From positions 1-64,000 of the forward strand of contig NZ_VDFU01000005.1 of the NCBI RefSeq assembly GCF_006152115.1: 64,000 nt of DNA, read 5' to 3'. The translations under genes and the position numbers were made by a program. Below the pieces are notes generated by a model. The model was given only the letters and a program-made list of their open reading frames with translations, was not told the origin of the DNA and made no database searches. Of this stretch, positions 37,070-46,791 are shown piece by piece (positions within the stretch are counted from its first letter, which is position 1; each line of letters begins with the position of its first letter). The stretch is from Rubellimicrobium rubrum. GTDB lineage: Bacteria; Pseudomonadota; Alphaproteobacteria; Rhodobacterales; Rhodobacteraceae.

Positions 37070-40000
37070 GGGGGGATCGGCCGGCGGACGCGACGGACCT
37101 GTGGCTGGGCGAGATCAGGCCGCAAGGGCTGGTGCTCGGGGCCAACGTGCTTCGCGAGAAGGGGCTCGAGCCGGATAGGCAGCGTGCGACGGACTCGGAG
37201 GAGGCTGCCGAGGCGCTCGGGCTCGACCCGCGGGAGGACCGGCGATCCGACGATGCGCAGTTCGCGCTTCGCGATCCCTGGTCGTTCTTCGGCGGCGTGC
37301 TGCGATGGCCGGCCAGCCTCGTAGCCGGCGCGCCGGGAGGGCCGGAACTGCCTGATCGGCTCACTGTTCCCGTATCCGAATACGAAACGCATGTCTCCCC
37401 CGACTGGGCGGTGCTCTGGCCACGCCCAGCCGAGGGCCTGCCTCCCGCGCAGCTCCTCGTCCTGATCCGGCCGGACCTGGACGCAGATGAGCGCGGGCAG
37501 GAAGAGGGGTGGCCGGCGTCCCCCCATCAGCGGCTCGAGCGCATGGTCCGCGAGACCGGCGTCGAGGCCGGCGTCCTCGTGGCCCGCAACGCCCTTCGGC
37601 TGATCTATGCGCCGCGGGGCGAGACGGCGGGATGGATGACCTGGCCACTGGCGGCGCTGGCGCGGACCGAGGGTCGGGCGCTCCTCGGCGGCCTGAAGGT
37701 CGCCCTGGGGAACCAGAGGCTGTTCACGGGGCCGGTGGAGAACCGGCTCCATCCCCTCATGAAAGCCTCCCGCGAGGCGCAGAACGACGTCTCCGAGAAG
37801 CTTTCGGAGCAGGTCCTCGGCGCCCTCCACGAACTTCTGCGTGGGCTTCACCGCGCCGACCCGGAGACTATCGGCGTCTTGGCACGGGAGCGGCCGCAGC
37901 ATCTCTATGAGGGCCTGCTCACGGCCCTCATGAGGCTCGTATTCCTGCTTTACGCCGAGGACCGAGATCTTCTCCCCACCGAGCGCGCGCCTCGCGCGCG
38001 GGATCTCTGGCAATCGGGCTACTCGGTCGCCACCCTCTTCGCGCGGCTTGAGGATGACCAAGCCACGAACCCCGACACGATGGACGACCGGTATGGCGGC
38101 TGGGGGCAGCTCCTGTCGGTGTTCCGGCTGGTCCACGAGGGGCACCCGCACTGGATCAAGGGACGGGGCGGCAAGCTCTTCGACCCCAGAGTCTTCCCGT
38201 TCCTCGAAGGCGGCGTGCCGGGCGGGTCGGAGGCGATCCTCCGGGTCTCGGACGGCTGCGTCCATCGCATCCTGCGCGGGCTGATGACGCTGCCCGCCCG
38301 CACGGCCGACGGGGCGCGGGAGCGGGTCTCCTATCGCGCGCTCGACGTGGAGCAGATCGGCTCGGTCTACGAGACCGTCATGGGCTTCACAGCCGAAGCC
38401 GCGTCGGAGCGCATGATCTGTGTCCGGGACGAGAAGCGCCTTCCCACCTTCGTTGGCGTGGACTCGCTCCTCCGCCTCAAGCCAGGGGGGAGGCAGAAGT
38501 GGCTCAAGGAGCAGGGCGTCGAGGCCAAGGGCAAGGCCTGGGACGCTGCCCTCAAGGCCACAGTCGAAGCCGACCTCCTCGCGGCCCTCGGCGCCGTGGC
38601 GGACCCCCGCGGCTCGCCGGAAAGGGCGCCTATCCCGCCGGGGCACCCAATCCTCCAGCCCACCGAAGAGCGACGGCGGTCGGGGAGCCACTACACGCCC
38701 CGGTCGCTCACAGCGCCCATCGTGGCCCATGCCCTCGCCCCGGCCTTCGAGCGGCTGGGCGAAGATGCCCGGCCCGATGATGTCCTCGACCTCAAGGTCT
38801 GCGATCCGGCCTGCGGGTCGGGCGCCTTCCTCGTGGAGGCGTGCCGGCAGATCGGGGAGCGGCTCGAGAAGGCCTGGGGCAAGCACGACTACCTCAAACC
38901 CGCAATTCCGCCCGACGAGGACGAGGCCACCCACGCCCGCCGGCTCGTGGCGCAGCGCTGCCTCTACGGGGTGGACCGCAACCCCATGGCGGCGGACCTC
39001 GCCAAACTCTCGCTCTGGCTCGCTACGCTGGCCGCTGAGCACGAGTTCACCTTCCTCGACCACGCGATCAAGGCGGGGGACAGCCTCGTGGGGCTTTCGG
39101 CCGAGCAGATCGCGCAGGGGTCCTGGACCCACGACAACCGCGACGCGGCGCTGTTCCTGCGGGGGGCGGTGCAGGAGCGGCTCAAGGGCTGGCGCGAGGC
39201 GCGGTCTCTGGTCCGGCGCGCGCCGCACGACGCCTCGGAGGTGGAGCTTTCGGGCCTCCTCCGCACGGCCGAGAGCCGGCTGGCCGACATCCGCGCGACG
39301 GCGGATGCCATCGTCGCCACCTTCTTCGCGGCCGAGAAGCCCAAGGCCCGCCTGGCCGCCATGAAGGCGTTCCAGGGGGAGTTCGACAGCAAGAGCCGCG
39401 ACGGGCTCCACGGCTTCGACCTGTCCCACGCCCGCGCGGGGCAGGCGCGGGCGCAGGGGATCACGCCGTTCCATTGGGAGGTCGAATTTCCCGAGGTCTT
39501 CGAGCAGGGCGGCTTCGATGCCATGGTGGGAAATCCGCCCTTTCTGGGCGGAAAGATCATTTCCACCTACTTTGGAGACTCCTACAGTCTTTGGCTGGAG
39601 CATTTGCACCCTGAAGGATCAAGGAGCGCTGACCTTTCGGCTCACTTTTTCCGGCGTGCGTTCTATCTGCTTCGACAGGAAGGTGCTTCAGGGCTTATAG
39701 CTACCGATACAATTCGCCAAGGTGATACACGGGAAACTGGGCTAAAGAGCATCATCGATCTTGGCGGGTCTATTATCCGTGCGGATAGAAATTTTATGTG
39801 GCCCGGCGAAGCCTCTGTAAAGGTAAGTGTGGTCCATATTCTAAAGGGACCCTCAGCCTGTGCTGTGCTTAACGGTAAGCGGGTAGATCGAATCTCGGCC
39901 TATCTGGCCGAAGGAAGTCACGATAGTTCGCCGTTTCAACTTGGGGAGAACGACTCAATATCTTTTGTTGGTTCTTTTCTCCTTGGCATCGGCTTCACTT

Positions 40001-41118
40001 TCGACGATGAGGCGGCTGCCAAGGGGCAGGCCGAGAGCCTTGATGCTCTTGAGCAGCTAATCAATAGGAACGTACGAAACAGAGAGCGAATTTTTCCTTT
40101 TATTGGAGGGGATGAGGCATGTAATTCCCCAAGTCACTCGCATAGTCGATACGCAATTGATTTTTCCTCCATGCCTCTCGGTCGGCGCTCGAATTTGAAG
40201 TCATGGCATACGATGTCTCTTCATGAGCAAAAGCAGTGCCTGTTTGAAGGACTGGTGCCAGCCGATTTTCCAGACCCTGTGGCTGAGGATTGGCCTGAAC
40301 TTATTGAAATCGTCCGGCAAAGAGTAAAGCCGGATCGGGATGGGCAGAAGCGTGACGCAATACGCAATCGCTGGTGGCAGTATGCGGACCGTCGCCCTGG
40401 TCTATACAGCGCCATTGCAACATTGAAAAACGTCTTGGTGCACAGTGCCGCGGCGTCCGCTCATCATGCATTTGCGCGCCTTCCGACCGGCCTGATATAT
40501 TCGCACAAGCTTGTGGTTCTCGCGTCCGACTCCTATTCGTTTTTTTCAGTAGTTCAGTCGAGAGTGCATGAGGTGTGGAACCGCTTTGCAGGAGCGAGTC
40601 GGGGTGATGGACTGACATACAATCCATCAGACGTATTTGAGACGTTCCCCCTCCCTCCCGGCTACGAGACAGCACCCATGCTCGAGGCGGCTGGGCATGC
40701 ATACCATGACCACCGCGCCTCGCTCATGGCCGCCACCGACCTCGGCATGACCAAGACCTACAACCGCTTTCACGACCCCGAGCGGACGGACGAGGGGATC
40801 ACGCGGCTCCGCGACCTCCACGAGGCCATGGACCGGGCGGTGCTGCGGGCCTACGGCTGGGACGACCTCGCGGAGGCGGTCCGCCCTGTGTTCCTCGAGA
40901 AGCCCGGGGACGAGAACGACAAGGGCGGCCAGCCCGGCGAGCCGGAGGACGAGCACACCTACCAGGGCCGCCTCCACTGGCCGCAGGAGATCCGCGACGA
41001 GGTCCTGAAGCGCCTCCTCGCCCTGAACGCAGAACGCCACGCCGAGGAGATGAAGGCAGCCCAGTCCGAGAGCCGCCTTGATCGCGCCAAACGCCTCAGT
41101 CAGGCTGCGGCCGAGTAA
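37066..41118 (+). CDS. drmMI: DISARM adenine methyltransferase DrmMI
   Basis: A 1,350-residue N6-adenine methylase that marks host DNA as self. Motif I is VCDPACGSGAFLVEAC near 580; motif IV is MVGNPPFLGG near 822, with the Eco57I-like LWLATLAAEHEFTFLDHAIK between. The ATG at 37066 (after GGAGGGG) overlaps the drmD stop; TTG at 37048 is less likely. From about 39545 to 40680, the target-recognition part, base composition and codon choice change visibly: many A/T-ending codons, against very GC-rich flanks. This suggests exchange of the specificity region by recombination. The gene ends nine bases before drmA. Confidence 0.9.
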   Translation: MRGDRPADATDLWLGEIRPQGLVLGANVLREKGLEPDRQRATDSEEAAEALGLDPREDRRSDDAQFALRDPWSFFGGVLRWPASLVAGAPGGPELPDRLTVPVSEYETHVSPDWAVLWPRPAEGLPPAQLLVLIRPDLDADERGQEEGWPASPHQRLERMVRETGVEAGVLVARNALRLIYAPRGETAGWMTWPLAALARTEGRALLGGLKVALGNQRLFTGPVENRLHPLMKASREAQNDVSEKLSEQVLGALHELLRGLHRADPETIGVLARERPQHLYEGLLTALMRLVFLLYAEDRDLLPTERAPRARDLWQSGYSVATLFARLEDDQATNPDTMDDRYGGWGQLLSVFRLVHEGHPHWIKGRGGKLFDPRVFPFLEGGVPGGSEAILRVSDGCVHRILRGLMTLPARTADGARERVSYRALDVEQIGSVYETVMGFTAEAASERMICVRDEKRLPTFVGVDSLLRLKPGGRQKWLKEQGVEAKGKAWDAALKATVEADLLAALGAVADPRGSPERAPIPPGHPILQPTEERRRSGSHYTPRSLTAPIVAHALAPAFERLGEDARPDDVLDLKVCDPACGSGAFLVEACRQIGERLEKAWGKHDYLKPAIPPDEDEATHARRLVAQRCLYGVDRNPMAADLAKLSLWLATLAAEHEFTFLDHAIKAGDSLVGLSAEQIAQGSWTHDNRDAALFLRGAVQERLKGWREARSLVRRAPHDASEVELSGLLRTAESRLADIRATADAIVATFFAAEKPKARLAAMKAFQGEFDSKSRDGLHGFDLSHARAGQARAQGITPFHWEVEFPEVFEQGGFDAMVGNPPFLGGKIISTYFGDSYSLWLEHLHPEGSRSADLSAHFFRRAFYLLRQEGASGLIATDTIRQGDTRETGLKSIIDLGGSIIRADRNFMWPGEASVKVSVVHILKGPSACAVLNGKRVDRISAYLAEGSHDSSPFQLGENDSISFVGSFLLGIGFTFDDEAAAKGQAESLDALEQLINRNVRNRERIFPFIGGDEACNSPSHSHSRYAIDFSSMPLGRRSNLKSWHTMSLHEQKQCLFEGLVPADFPDPVAEDWPELIEIVRQRVKPDRDGQKRDAIRNRWWQYADRRPGLYSAIATLKNVLVHSAAASAHHAFARLPTGLIYSHKLVVLASDSYSFFSVVQSRVHEVWNRFAGASRGDGLTYNPSDVFETFPLPPGYETAPMLEAAGHAYHDHRASLMAATDLGMTKTYNRFHDPERTDEGITRLRDLHEAMDRAVLRAYGWDDLAEAVRPVFLEKPGDENDKGGQPGEPEDEHTYQGRLHWPQEIRDEVLKRLLALNAERHAEEMKAAQSESRLDRAKRLSQAAAE

Positions 41119-41127
41119 GGGGTACGA

Positions 41128-42312
41128 ATGCCTGACGATCACGCCGAACCGCCCAAGCCCGTCGACCGCCTCTCGGTCCTGCCCAAGCCCGCATCGCCCG
41201 TAGAAGTCCGAGAGCGCCTCGTGGAGATGCTCCGGCGCGACCTGATCGGCCCGCATCCGGACCTTGACCGGGACCTCGAGCGCGAGGTGCTGGGCAAGGT
41301 CCCGCCCTCGACCTTCTATCTCGCCGGGATGATCGCGCCCTCCATCGATGCGCCCATGGCGCCGCCGCCCTCGCAGGAGGATCGGGCCGAGGCCGCCGTG
41401 GACGACCTGCGCGGCGAGGAGACTCTGGGCGACGAGGCCGTACGCGACGACGAGGGGGCGGCGGAGGGCGGGCCCGCGAAAAAGCGGAGCTTCCTTCCGT
41501 CGTCGGTGGGGCTCACGGTGCTCGTGCCCGAGGGGGCGTCGAGGATCGAGGCCCGCGTCACCTGGGGCGACTACCAGCCCGAGCCGCCGCTCGAGGCTGC
41601 GCTGGTCATGCCCGAGGCCGCACCCCCGGAGGGCGAGGCGCCACTGCTGGGCGAAGACGGCAAGCCCGTTCGGAAGCCCTACGCCTCGGACCTCACCTGG
41701 CGGCGCATCCCGCGCGAGGAGCGGGTCGTTCTGGACCTGATCGAGGGCGCGCGGGATGTCGTGGTGCCGGGAAGCCGGACGCCGGGCCGGATGGCCTTCG
41801 CAGACGGGCTGGAGCTCGCGCTGCGGGTGCGCCCAGTGCGCGAGACCGTTCTGCCCGACGGGACCGTCCGCCGGACGCGGGCGGTGAGCGTGTTCCTGGT
41901 CAACCGCCGCGCCCGCGTTGTTCGCCGGTATGCGGACATCGCCACGGCGTTCCAGGCGCGGCTGGAGCTGTCCTGCGAGGAGGGCTTCGCCCCGCGCGAC
42001 GACCTCTCGACCTACCACTCCGAGGATCCCGACGAGCGGCTGGCCGACCTCCATTACGGCGAGGCCTGCACCTTCGCGGCCGGCCACAACGTGTCGGCCG
42101 ACTGGGAGGAGCCGCGCGGGGGGCGCATCCATCGCGTCTGGACCGAGCCGCTGCCCTGCGAGGAGGTCAAGGGCGTCACCGCCGACTTGGCCCGCGAGGG
42201 GGTGGAGCTGCGGATGGAGGAGCTGGCGGCTGCGGCGGAGAAGGGGCCCGAGGCCCTGCGGGCTCTGCTGGATGCGCTGCCGAGGCTATACGGCAAATGG
42301 GCGACCGCTTAG
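41128..42312 (+). CDS. drmA: DrmA N-terminal part, ended by in-frame amber
   Basis: A 394-residue frame holding the N-terminal domain of the DISARM helicase DrmA: MPDDHAEPPKP, then LRRDLIGPHPDLD, and TFYLAGMIAP, the last two a typical beginning for this family. It ends at a TAG (42310–42312) directly after YGKWATA. The next reading segment, in the same frame, is the helicase proper, so a single codon separates the two halves. Together they make about 1,180 residues, the normal length of DrmA. Either drmA is inactivated, the codon is a sequencing error, or two polypeptides work together. Confidence 0.85.
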   Translation: MPDDHAEPPKPVDRLSVLPKPASPVEVRERLVEMLRRDLIGPHPDLDRDLEREVLGKVPPSTFYLAGMIAPSIDAPMAPPPSQEDRAEAAVDDLRGEETLGDEAVRDDEGAAEGGPAKKRSFLPSSVGLTVLVPEGASRIEARVTWGDYQPEPPLEAALVMPEAAPPEGEAPLLGEDGKPVRKPYASDLTWRRIPREERVVLDLIEGARDVVVPGSRTPGRMAFADGLELALRVRPVRETVLPDGTVRRTRAVSVFLVNRRARVVRRYADIATAFQARLELSCEEGFAPRDDLSTYHSEDPDERLADLHYGEACTFAAGHNVSADWEEPRGGRIHRVWTEPLPCEEVKGVTADLAREGVELRMEELAAAAEKGPEALRALLDALPRLYGKWATA

Positions 42313-42321
42313 GCGGCGACT

Positions 42322-44670
42322 GTGGGCACCCTGGCCCCGCGCCGGCGCGAGGTGGCCGAGCGCTGCCTGAAGGAGATCGGCGAGGCGCGCGCGCGGATCG
42401 AGAAAGGCCTGAGGCGTCTCTCCGGCGATCCCATGTCGCGCGAAGCCTTCGCGATCATGAACCGCGCCATCGCCCGCTCGAACCGGCGACGCGAGGCCGT
42501 GGAGCGGAAGGTTGCGCCGGATGAGCTCGGGCCGCCGAAGTGGCGCCTGTTCCAGATCGCCTTCATCCTCCTCAACCTCGACGGCCTCGCTGACCGCGAG
42601 AGCGAGGATCGGCCGGTCGTGGATCTTCTGTTCTTCCCGACAGGCGGTGGCAAGACGGAGGCCTACCTCGGCCTCGCGGCTTTCGCCATCGCGCGCCGGC
42701 GGCTCGCGAACCCAGGCCTGACCGGGGCGGGGCTGAGTGTCGTGATGCGCTACACGCTGCGCCTCCTCACGCTCGACCAGCTCTCGCGCGCGGCGGGTCT
42801 CGTCTGCGCGCTCGAGCTCGAGCGGGTGGGGGGCAAGCGCCTGGGGGACTGGCCGATCGAGATTGGGCTTTGGGTCGGCGGCGCAGTGACGCCGAACCGC
42901 ATGGGGTCGAACAAGGACGACGTTGATCGGACGCTCGTGGGGTGGCTGAAACGCATGAAGAAGCAGGGCGGACCCACGCCCCTGCCGCTCAAAGCCTGCC
43001 CCTGGTGCGGTCACGAGATCGGGCCGGACTGTTTTACCGCCCGGCCGAACATGATGAAGCCCGCCCAGCTGATCGTGAACTGCTCGAACCCGACCTGCGA
43101 GTTTGCCGAGCGGCTGCCGATCGTCTCGGTGGACGAGGAGATCTATCGCCGTCTGCCAGCCTTCATGATCGCCACGGTGGATAAATTCGCCAACGTGCCT
43201 TGGGAGGGGAGATCAGGCGCGTTCTTCGGCCATGTCGACCGTCATAATGGCGCCGGGTTCTACGGCGCCGCCGAGCCGCGTGAAGGCCGGAAGCTTCCGC
43301 AAGAACTGCCGGCCATCGACCTCGTGATTCAGGATGAGCTGCACCTGATATCGGGACCGCTCGGGACGGTGGCGGGCCTTTACGAGACGGCCTTCGACCT
43401 GCTGGCCTCGAGAATGGTGAACGGCGTCCGGCGTGGGCCCAAGATCGTGGCCTCGACGGCGACGGTGCGACGCGCCGACAAGCAGATCAGAGCCCTGTTT
43501 GGCAGGGGGGAGACACGCATCTTCCCGCCGCCGGGCCCATGCCGCCATGACAGCTTCTTCGCGGAAACGGATCGGGGTACCCCGGGACGGCTCTATCTGG
43601 GCGTCGGCGCGCCGGGGCAGGGGCCGAAGCGGGTGTTCTTGCGGACGCTCCAAACGCTTCTTGCGGGGGCGGGTGCCCTCTCGGCCGGGACGAAGGAAGA
43701 TCCTGCGGATCCTTACCTGACGGCCCTTTGCTACTTCAACGCGCTCCGCGAACTCGGCGGCGCGCGGCGGATCGTCGACGACGAAGTTCGCAGGAACCTC
43801 TCCCACTACGGCGTGGACCGAGTTCGCGAAGCGCCGGCCGGCGCGCCCTTCGTGAATCGCTCTCTGCACGAGACGATCGAGCTGACCTCGCGGGTGGCCA
43901 CCGACAAGGTCGCCAAGGCGCGCAAGGCGCTGGGCCTGCCGGCCGCCGACAAGGGTTCGGCCCATGTGGCGCTCGCGACGAACATGATCTCCGTAGGCCT
44001 TGACATCCCGCGGCTCGGCCTCATGGTGGTGCAGGGGCAGCCCAAGACGGCTGCGGAGTACATTCAGGCGACCTCCCGGGTCGGCCGGTCTCGGGGAAGG
44101 CCGGGGCTGGTGGTGACGCTGCTCAACCTTCACAAGCCGCGCGACCGCACGCACCACGAGCAGTTCCGCGCCTTCCACATGAGCTTCTATCGCGCGGTGG
44201 AGGCCACCAGCGTGACGCCGTTCGCCTCGCGCGCGCTAGACCGTGCGCTCGCGGCCATGCTGGTCGCCGCCGTCCGCCACCTCGACCCAGCCCTCACGCC
44301 CTCTGAGGCTGCCGAACGGGCAGCCTCGCGCGATGAGGTCGTTCGGATCGTGCGCGACGAGGTGACCGCGAAGATGGTGCTGTCCGACCTGTCGCCGGAC
44401 GAGCGCGCGGGCGTGCTGTCTCGGCTCGACGATCTGCGGGCCGCCTGGGCCGCCATCGCAGACGAGCAAACGAACGGCGGTGGCGAGTTCCGTTACGACA
44501 AAGGCGTTGAACCTCAGCGACTCCTTCAGGAACCCCTGAAGCCTCTGCCCACGGATCTCGATGGCCGGCGCGCGTGGTTCGCGGCCGGCCGATCCATGCG
44601 AGAAACAGAGCCCGCGGCGCTCCTGATGCTCAGGCGCCCTGACGGAAGTCCCATGAAGACGAGCCCATGA
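42322..44670 (+). CDS. drmA: DrmA helicase part
   Basis: A 782-residue frame starting with GTG nine bases after the amber codon and in phase with the first part. Motifs: LLFFPTGGGKTEAYLGL near 106 (Walker A), VIQDELHLISGPLG near 337 (DExH type), VASTATVRRA, TNMISVGLDIPRLGLMV and IQATSRVGRSRGRPG near 583. This is the SF2 helicase of DrmA, which with DrmB forms the DNA-binding core of DISARM. AGGCGG just before the GTG could allow re-initiation, so the helicase may still be made as a separate chain. The stop overlaps drmB (ATGA). Confidence 0.85.
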   Translation: MGTLAPRRREVAERCLKEIGEARARIEKGLRRLSGDPMSREAFAIMNRAIARSNRRREAVERKVAPDELGPPKWRLFQIAFILLNLDGLADRESEDRPVVDLLFFPTGGGKTEAYLGLAAFAIARRRLANPGLTGAGLSVVMRYTLRLLTLDQLSRAAGLVCALELERVGGKRLGDWPIEIGLWVGGAVTPNRMGSNKDDVDRTLVGWLKRMKKQGGPTPLPLKACPWCGHEIGPDCFTARPNMMKPAQLIVNCSNPTCEFAERLPIVSVDEEIYRRLPAFMIATVDKFANVPWEGRSGAFFGHVDRHNGAGFYGAAEPREGRKLPQELPAIDLVIQDELHLISGPLGTVAGLYETAFDLLASRMVNGVRRGPKIVASTATVRRADKQIRALFGRGETRIFPPPGPCRHDSFFAETDRGTPGRLYLGVGAPGQGPKRVFLRTLQTLLAGAGALSAGTKEDPADPYLTALCYFNALRELGGARRIVDDEVRRNLSHYGVDRVREAPAGAPFVNRSLHETIELTSRVATDKVAKARKALGLPAADKGSAHVALATNMISVGLDIPRLGLMVVQGQPKTAAEYIQATSRVGRSRGRPGLVVTLLNLHKPRDRTHHEQFRAFHMSFYRAVEATSVTPFASRALDRALAAMLVAAVRHLDPALTPSEAAERAASRDEVVRIVRDEVTAKMVLSDLSPDERAGVLSRLDDLRAAWAAIADEQTNGGGEFRYDKGVEPQRLLQEPLKPLPTDLDGRRAWFAAGRSMRETEPAALLMLRRPDGSPMKTSP

Positions 44671-46550
44671 CAAACGACGTTACCCAAGGATTCAGCCAGT
44701 TCCTCTACACCTACGGGCCGGGCGCGATGATGGACATGCCTGAGCAGGGGGTGATCGTGGCGGGGGTGCAGGATTGGCGGCTCGGCGCCGAGGGCGTGTC
44801 GCGGCTGATCGAGGAGCCACGCCTGAGCCGCCTCCTGCTGGAACAGCTCGATGATGTCCGGCTTCCTGACGGCGCGGTGCCCTCCCTGCGAACCCCGCCA
44901 TTGCACGATCCCGACCGCAAGGACGCCAAACGCCCTCACGTGCCTGTCCGGATCTTCCCGGAGTGGTTCGTCTGCGACCCGGCAAAGGGCGAAGCTCCCA
45001 CGGGCGGCGAGACGCGGCGCCTCATGACGAAATTCAGGAACCTGACGGTCAAATCGGATGAGTCGCTCCGAGGCAATATCGATGGCACCGAAGTCAGGGT
45101 CAGCCCGATCCGCTTCGTCGCCGCCTGCCCAAAGGGTCATCTGCGGGACATCGACTGGCGGAGGATGGTTCATGAGGCTGGCGACACCTGCCGACGGCCG
45201 CTGCGATGGGTCGAACGAGGCGTAAGCTCCGACCCGACCGACGTGACGGTTCGCTGCGACTGCGGCCGATCGGTGTCGCTCGCCGCTCTACATGTTCCCC
45301 ACATCCTCGGCCGATGCGACGGCTCGAGCCCCTGGATGAATCGTTGGGATCGGCCGGAGGAGGGATGCGATCAGCACCTGCATCTCCTCGCACGATCGGC
45401 GACCAACGCCTACTTCCCGCAGGTCGTGTCGGTGATCTCGATGCCGGTCGAGAGCGCTGCGGCCGCTGCCGCACTGGAAGATCATTGGTCCACCGTGGAG
45501 GCTATCCGCGCCTTGCCCGGCTTCCTTGCGACGCTCAGGGCTCTTCCGCAAACTGCTCCTGCCTTTGCGCCATTTACCGACGAAGAGATTTTGGAAGCCC
45601 TGGCGACCCGTGGAGGGGGCGGATCTGGACAGCATCCCGATCCACGTATCGAGGAGTTCGACCGACTGTCTGCACCGACGGCAACGATTGGTCGGGAAGG
45701 AGCGAACTCGCGCCTTCTGGGGCGACGACTGGATCTGGACACCCTCGTCATCCCTTCAAGGATCAAGGGCCTTCTGGCGGGGCTCGTCCGAGTCGACCGG
45801 CTCAGGGAGGTGGCCTGCATCTACGGCTTCACCCGCCTTGAGGCGGCGCCGTCGGCCACGGAAAGCGAGCTCGACGAGATCCACCTTGCTGTGAAAGGCG
45901 CGCCGGTCGGCGCTGGGACTGCGTGGTTCCCGGCGGTCGAACAGCTCGGCGAGGGCATCTTCCTGCATCTTGATCCCGAAACGATCGCGGCTTGGGCTTC
46001 GCGACCGGAGGTCGTGGATCATGCGCGGCGATTGCGTCGAGGGGAGGAGCTCGAAGCACGTCGGAGAGGCGTTCAGCATCCTGAACATCTCGGTGTCGTC
46101 TACTGGGCGCTCCACAGCCTCAGCCATGCGCTGATGATCGAGTTGTCCCTGGAATGCGGATACCCACTCTCTTCCCTGAAGGAGCGCATCTACGCGAGCA
46201 AGCCTGACGGTGTCCCGCGGTACGGTCTGCTCATCTACACGGCAACCTCGGGCGGGCAGGGAACCCTCGGAGGCCTGAGCGACATGGCCTCGCAGGTGCC
46301 GAAACTCTTGGCCCGCGCTCTCGATGGTCTCACGACCTGTTCCAATGACCCGGTCTGTGTGGAACATCGGCCTGACGATCAGCACGACGATCGCCACCTC
46401 CACGGCGCGGCCTGCCACGCCTGCCTTCTTGTGCCGGAAACGAGTTGCGAAGCGCGGAATGGCCGGCTGGATCGTGCCCTTCTTATCGGATCTGACACTG
46501 TCTCGCCGCTTTTCGAAGGCGACCTCGAGCATGATCATCAACCGCCGTAA
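44667..46550 (+). CDS. drmB: DISARM DUF1998 protein DrmB
   Basis: A 627-residue protein with the DUF1998 signature. The start SQFLYTYGPGAMMDMPEQG is characteristic of DrmB. A cysteine group lies near 170–215 (CRRPL...RCDCGRS...GRCDG). The C-terminal part has HSLSHALMIELSLECGYPL, LLIYTATSGGQGTLGGLSD and the cysteine-rich CSNDPVCVEH with HGAACHACLLVPETSCEA, likely zinc-binding. DrmB pairs with DrmA to form the DISARM core. It is the last recognisable DISARM gene here: no phospholipase-D type drmC follows. Confidence 0.9.
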   Translation: MTNDVTQGFSQFLYTYGPGAMMDMPEQGVIVAGVQDWRLGAEGVSRLIEEPRLSRLLLEQLDDVRLPDGAVPSLRTPPLHDPDRKDAKRPHVPVRIFPEWFVCDPAKGEAPTGGETRRLMTKFRNLTVKSDESLRGNIDGTEVRVSPIRFVAACPKGHLRDIDWRRMVHEAGDTCRRPLRWVERGVSSDPTDVTVRCDCGRSVSLAALHVPHILGRCDGSSPWMNRWDRPEEGCDQHLHLLARSATNAYFPQVVSVISMPVESAAAAAALEDHWSTVEAIRALPGFLATLRALPQTAPAFAPFTDEEILEALATRGGGGSGQHPDPRIEEFDRLSAPTATIGREGANSRLLGRRLDLDTLVIPSRIKGLLAGLVRVDRLREVACIYGFTRLEAAPSATESELDEIHLAVKGAPVGAGTAWFPAVEQLGEGIFLHLDPETIAAWASRPEVVDHARRLRRGEELEARRRGVQHPEHLGVVYWALHSLSHALMIELSLECGYPLSSLKERIYASKPDGVPRYGLLIYTATSGGQGTLGGLSDMASQVPKLLARALDGLTTCSNDPVCVEHRPDDQHDDRHLHGAACHACLLVPETSCEARNGRLDRALLIGSDTVSPLFEGDLEHDHQPP

Positions 46551-46791
46551 GAGTAGCTTGTTTGCGCCTCGTCGAATACTGGGGAGGGTCTCGGGACCAT
46601 GTCGCTTCGACCCAGGTGCACCGCCACGGCCAAGATATTGCATGCGTTGAGGACCAGTCAGATGTGCAAGGCTTTGCCTGCCTGACTTCTTCTTTGGAGA
46701 TAGATCGCTTGAGTTCCTGAGGCGCGAGGACCGTACCCATCTCCTTGGTCTGGAGGCGATGATCGCCGCCGCCTCAGTCCAAGGATCTACG
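46551..46791. other. short gap after drmB; no drmC
   Basis: Where drmC is expected in DISARM loci, there are only short frames. A plus-strand frame of about 55 codons (ending LTSSLEIDRLSS) and a minus-strand frame exist, but neither has HxK phospholipase D motifs or a clear start. No gene is claimed. Confidence 0.5.

Noticed and set aside
37042-39609. 855-codon minus-strand frame
   Set aside because: Antisense shadow of drmMI.
46559-46731. short plus-strand frame after drmB as a drmC remnant
   Set aside because: No HxK motif and no similarity to phospholipase D that I can see.
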